From Chamaecrista fasciculata (taxonomy: Eukaryota; Streptophyta; Magnoliopsida; Fabales; Fabaceae), in the NCBI GenBank assembly GCA_003254925.1, contig QANZ01041933.1:114169-178168 (forward strand): a DNA stretch of 64,000 nucleotides. Direction: 5' to 3'. This document shows positions 58,146 through 64,000 of this stretch, in pieces; positions within the stretch are counted from its first letter, which is position 1, and each line of letters opens with the position of its first letter. The position numbers and the translations under genes were made by a program. The notes under the pieces are model-generated. The model worked only from the letters and a program-made list of their open reading frames with translations, searched no databases and was not told the origin of the DNA.

Positions 58146-59255
58146 GGCCAAAGTCCTATTTTGGTCCCCCAGTTATGCTCAGTGTTCCAAATTGGTCCCC
58201 CAGTTATTTTTCGTTCCATATTGGTCCCCCAGTTATGCAAAACTTGACAAAGTTGGTCCCTTTAAAAGTTTCCATCCATTTTTCTATTAAAAAAAGACAA
58301 AATTGATTTTTAACTCCTAAAAGTTTAAATGTTTGCATTAAGGACCTTTTTCTCTATAATAGAACCAAAATGTAAGAAAGAAGAAATAAATGGGGGTTTT
58401 AGTTTATTTCAAACAAAAAGAAACAACACTTTTCTCTCTCGTCTCTCTCATTCACAAACCCAGATTTTGGTCTTCAAATCCCTTCTCATCTGTTCATTTT
58501 TCCTCAATAAACCCAGATCTCATTACCCAACCATGAATGCGTCTCTGATTTCCTCAACAATATCTGATTATAAAACCCATATCATCATAAAATCAAAACT
58601 TCAAAATCGATCATCACTCACATGAAGAATTGAAAATGTTTCTGACATTTTGCAGAATCGTCGTTCGAGGCTTCTCTATCGTTCTTCCACAGACGTTCGA
58701 GTCAACTCGGCGGTGCTAATTGAAATCGTCGTCGCCGGAACTCGCGCGCCGGAGCTCCGAAGCTCCGAGCGGAAATCATCAAAATCAACGAAAGAGGAAG
58801 AGATTTTGTTGTGAAAATTTCTGGTTTTAGAATCAGATATTGTTGAAGAAATCATAGATGCATTCATGGCTGGGTAATGAGATCTGGGTTTATTGTGGAA
58901 AAATGAACAGATGAGAAGGGATTTGAAGATCAAAATCTGGGTTTGTGAATGAAAGAGACGAGAGAGAAAAGTGTTGTTGTTTTTTGTTTGAAATAAACTA
59001 AAACCCCCATTTATTTTTTTTCTTACATTTTGGTTCTATTATAGAGAAAAAGGTCCTTAGTGCAAACATTTAAACTTTTAAGAGTTAAAAATCAATTTTG
59101 TCTTTTTTTTTTAACAGAAAAATGGATAGAAACTGTTAGAGGGACCAACTTTGCCAAGTTTTGCATAACAGGGGGACCAATATAGAACGAAAAATAACTG
59201 GGGGACCAATTTGGAACACTGAGCATAACTGGGGGACCAAAATAGGACTTTGGCC
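58146..59255. mobile_element. 1.1-kb foldback Mutator-like element with very long arms
   Basis: Ends GGCCAAAGTCCTATTTTGG and inverted GGCCAAAGTCCTATTTTGG. The arms mirror each other for about 430-440 bp (58146-58590 against 58825-59255) with few differences. Flanked by tttttaaaa/tttataaaa (8 of 9), as expected for Mutator-type insertion. The unique centre (about 58625-58800) is GC-rich (gtcgtcgccggaactcgcg, ggagctccgaagctcc). Short frames in the arms (58329-58625, 58676-58933) are the same sequence read on both arms and are not genes. Confidence 0.85.
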
Positions 59256-59799
59256 TTTATAAAAAGCAAAAGTAATATTTATCTATTTTTTTTATGCATA
59301 TATATAAACTTGTGTGTGTGAGTGTATGCATCATCAATAATATATGCTGCAATAAGAGCCAGTGGTTTTCATTATTTAAGTGATATGAATTATTGCAATT
59401 ATGTTTCTAACTACAATACGACTTTTGCTTCATGCAATTTACGAGGTTTCCTTTCAAGCATTAATACTAAATAATTGATATATAGGGATTATAATCTGGG
59501 TGGATAAATACTAAATATACTAAAATATCTTGAAGCATTGACTCTCTAGCTAGAGCCATTAATATGTATAGACAATATTATAATTATGGATTTGCTTATT
59601 ATTATTTCCAACGATTCTGAATGTGGTATTCTTTAAAAAAATATATGATATTTTACAAAATTATGAGAATATTAATTTTTTTTTTTAATTCTATCCTTAT
59701 CAAACAGTGGAGTCATAAGAATAAATATTTTCCAAATATTGTTAATAAGGGTAATTTAGTCTTCTATTGCATTACTATTTATGTTCAAACATGACTAAC

Positions 59800-62074
<2,275 letters not shown>

Positions 62075-62397
62075 TAAGTAATAAAATGAAGATTTGTTCT
62101 TTTCCTCTTCCTCCACACACGCATGTTTGGGTCAACATCGGGCTACCGTCATTTTCAGTGGCGGTAGTCCCCCTCTTCTTCGTTAGGCAGTGTTGAAAAC
62201 TCATTCCCGTGAGGGTCCCTCTCTCTCTCTCTCTTTATGAGAGTGTTACCTTTTTTGTAGAGTTTTGTGGCGGCGGCGGCTTTCTGTTTTGGTTCTGGTT
62301 TTAGGGTGCTCTTCCACGACGTCGTTTCGTTTTATCATTTTATTATTGTTGCTTTGAGTCTGATTATGTTTTTATTTAGAATAGTCACTGGTGTTGC

Positions 62398-62665
62398 CTG
62401 TTGTCCTGATTGGAAGTGTTTGTCTTTTTTAGATGACATTATTTATGTTACCAATTTTTAGATGGTTATAACTTTAGTTGGATCCCTAGATCCGCTAACT
62501 TGGCAATTGATTGTCTTGTCAATTTGTATGAAACGAGGATGGGTCCTCTTGGATGGGTTGCAAATCCCCCACATTCGTCAGTTGATATCCGGTCTAGTGT
62601 TGTTGTTTATGGTAGGGAGGGGTTGGCTATTTTTGCTTTGTTTTTGTTTGTACTTTGCTTGACTT
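62398..62665 (+). pseudogene. RNase H (RVT_3-type) C-terminal fragment of a LINE-like element
   Basis: WKCLSFLDDIIYVTNF is followed, after a one-base shift at about 62455, by DGYNFSWIPRSANLAIDCLV and GWVANPPHSSVDIRSSV. This matches the end of the RNase H domain that closes many plant LINE ORF2 proteins (W..RSAN..AD.L, then PP). The start of RNase H and the RT are missing. Confidence 0.55.
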
Positions 62666-63360
62666 TGCCTTGCTTTTGAATGAATTATATTTAAGGCCAA
62701 AAGAAAATGAAGACTTGCATTGAAATGTACATGTCACATATTTTAGGCATAAGATTAATTGGAGCTAAAAAAATTTGGGAGGGAGGGCCAAATTTGTTTA
62801 TAAAATAAGTATATTATATATACTAAATAAAAATTTTTAGGTAATTTTAATTATAAATAAATAAATTAAGGAATTTATTAATATTATTTATATATATATA
62901 TTCATAAATAATAAAAAATAACTTTTAAAAGATGTAAGATATTAAAATTCAACAAATAAAATATTTAAAATATTCTAATAAATTTAGAGAAATAAAATAA
63001 ATTAAAAATATATAAAAAATGTTTTAAAAAGATTATACTATATCAATTTATTTTTACATATTATTTAAGATAATATTTATAATAATTTTTTAGAGTTTTT
63101 TATATTCTGTTTATTCACTATTTGACAAAAATAAATTAAAACATTTAGATTAATTTTGTTAACTAGTAAAAAAAATTATATATTTTCAAAATTTTCTAAA
63201 TTATTATTTTATCTTTAACATAACCAATTTTTAAATGCGGGAGCAAATCTTAAAGAGATCCCACTTCCTCATGAATTTATCTTGAATCGAGATCTTTTGG
63301 CTCAACTTTTTCCAATTTTGTTGAGGGAGCAACTCCCATTGGAATATTGGATGAATAGAA
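62666..63360. other. AT-rich non-coding stretch
   Basis: Extremely AT-rich from 62740 to 63230. No gene seen. Confidence 0.5.
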
Positions 63361-63400
63361 CACTACAAAGAAATATTATTATACATGCACACAGATGGGA
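63361..63400 (+). mobile_element. CACTA-like terminus
   Basis: CACTACAAAGAAATATTAT resembles CACTA-element ends. Extent and partner unknown. A degraded TIR arm ('taggtcaaagggttattttgtcc') follows at 63451-63560. Confidence 0.4.
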
Positions 63401-63823
63401 AAAAAATACGGCACAGACAATGTATTCACACACAGTCGCACACTTAAAAATAGGTCAAAGGGTTATTTTGTCCTAAATGTATGTCTTGATATTTATTTTG
63501 GTCCTTTATGTTTCAAAAGATTCGTATTGGTTAAATGTTAGCAAAATATTTCATTTCAATCTCAAACTATTAATATCATGATTGGTTATATTTACCTCTG
63601 AAGACATGATTCTTGAACCAACTGTACGTCAGGTTGGGAGATTTCTGGCAATATAAATCTCCAATTTATTAACTATGATTGGTGCTTGTGTTTGGCTTTA
63701 GTGGATATCTCGAGTATGATTTGATCACTGGGCATTTGTTATTATTACATTCAAGAAGAAACTATAATTGATTATATGACTTTTATTTTAACACAATGTC
63801 CATAACTGTTTTTCGTATTTATA

Positions 63824-63909
63824 GGATGCATATGTTGGTGGTTTTTTCAAAACATGTGTAGTTGCTGTACTGAGAATCCAATTCTCACATCCATTGGCGT
63901 ATGCAAGGT
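63824..63909 (+). other. possible internal exon, unrecognised
   Basis: Between an acceptor-like atttatag and a donor-like AAGgttaaa lies an open stretch reading DAYVGGFFKTCVVAVLRIQF and SHPLAYA. I do not recognise the protein, and no further exon is visible before the window ends. Could be chance. Confidence 0.15.
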
Positions 63910-64000
63910 TAAATTTTGTTGAGGAAGAGTATGTGGGAAGTTCCTAGAGTATTGGGCTATTCTAGTAGATGTTGTGCTTATTTTCTACCAGCCTAAATCA

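Noticed and set aside
58329-58933. Two frames on opposite strands sharing NKPRSHYP and MNAS
   Set aside because: They are the two inverted arms of one foldback element read on opposite strands, not a gene pair.

Overview
This window looks like nuclear DNA of a eudicot plant. It is AT-rich, its genes have GT-AG introns, it holds Ty1/copia, Ty3/gypsy, hAT, Mutator-like, PIF/Harbinger, Helitron, CACTA and LINE remnants, and its two intact host genes match well-known plant families. The species cannot be fixed from the sequence. There are no bacterial-style operons, CRISPR arrays or rRNA genes. An assembly gap of 381 N lies at 44659-45039.

Layout. 1-1540: a partly preserved plant transposase (Ptta/En/Spm, Transposase_24-like) gene on the minus strand. 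1.9-5.2 kb: small non-autonomous transposons, several with target-site duplications (TSDs) that can be read by eye. 5.79-6.11 kb: a decayed ETHE1 (persulfide dioxygenase) gene start. It is cut by a chimeric copia structure with two 2.1-2.3 kb LTRs (6115-11537), which on its other side cuts an Athila-like gypsy fragment (11538-13650). 16135-19265: a five-exon pectate-lyase-like gene on the minus strand. 26797-37221: a five-exon SYF2 splicing-factor gene on the plus strand, probably with a 5'UTR exon near 20.65-20.85 kb. Its introns carry a decayed gypsy-type protein, a complete young copia element with identical 202-bp LTRs, a solo LTR and a foldback MITE; the putative 5'UTR intron holds a 3.7-kb solo LTR.

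37.5-64 kb is almost pure transposon landscape. It has a Tat-lineage gypsy element with gag, protease, RT and two RNase H domains, broken by the gap; LINE remnants; several palindromic elements; and a pair of inverted duplicates of one family (51.8-54.3 kb and 59.8-62.07 kb). The second duplicate preserves the empty sites of a 180-bp mini-Helitron and a 753-bp hAT element that sit in the first. A (GT)n tract of about 345 bp lies inside the second duplicate.

The two host genes, pectate lyase and SYF2, appear intact by splicing logic and point away from each other. Everything else is mobile DNA or decay products. The most interesting material is the fine structure of the insertions: perfect TSDs, nesting up to three levels, internal empty-site controls, a chimera best explained by recombination between two copia insertions, and a hAT element containing a tRNA-like Pol III promoter.
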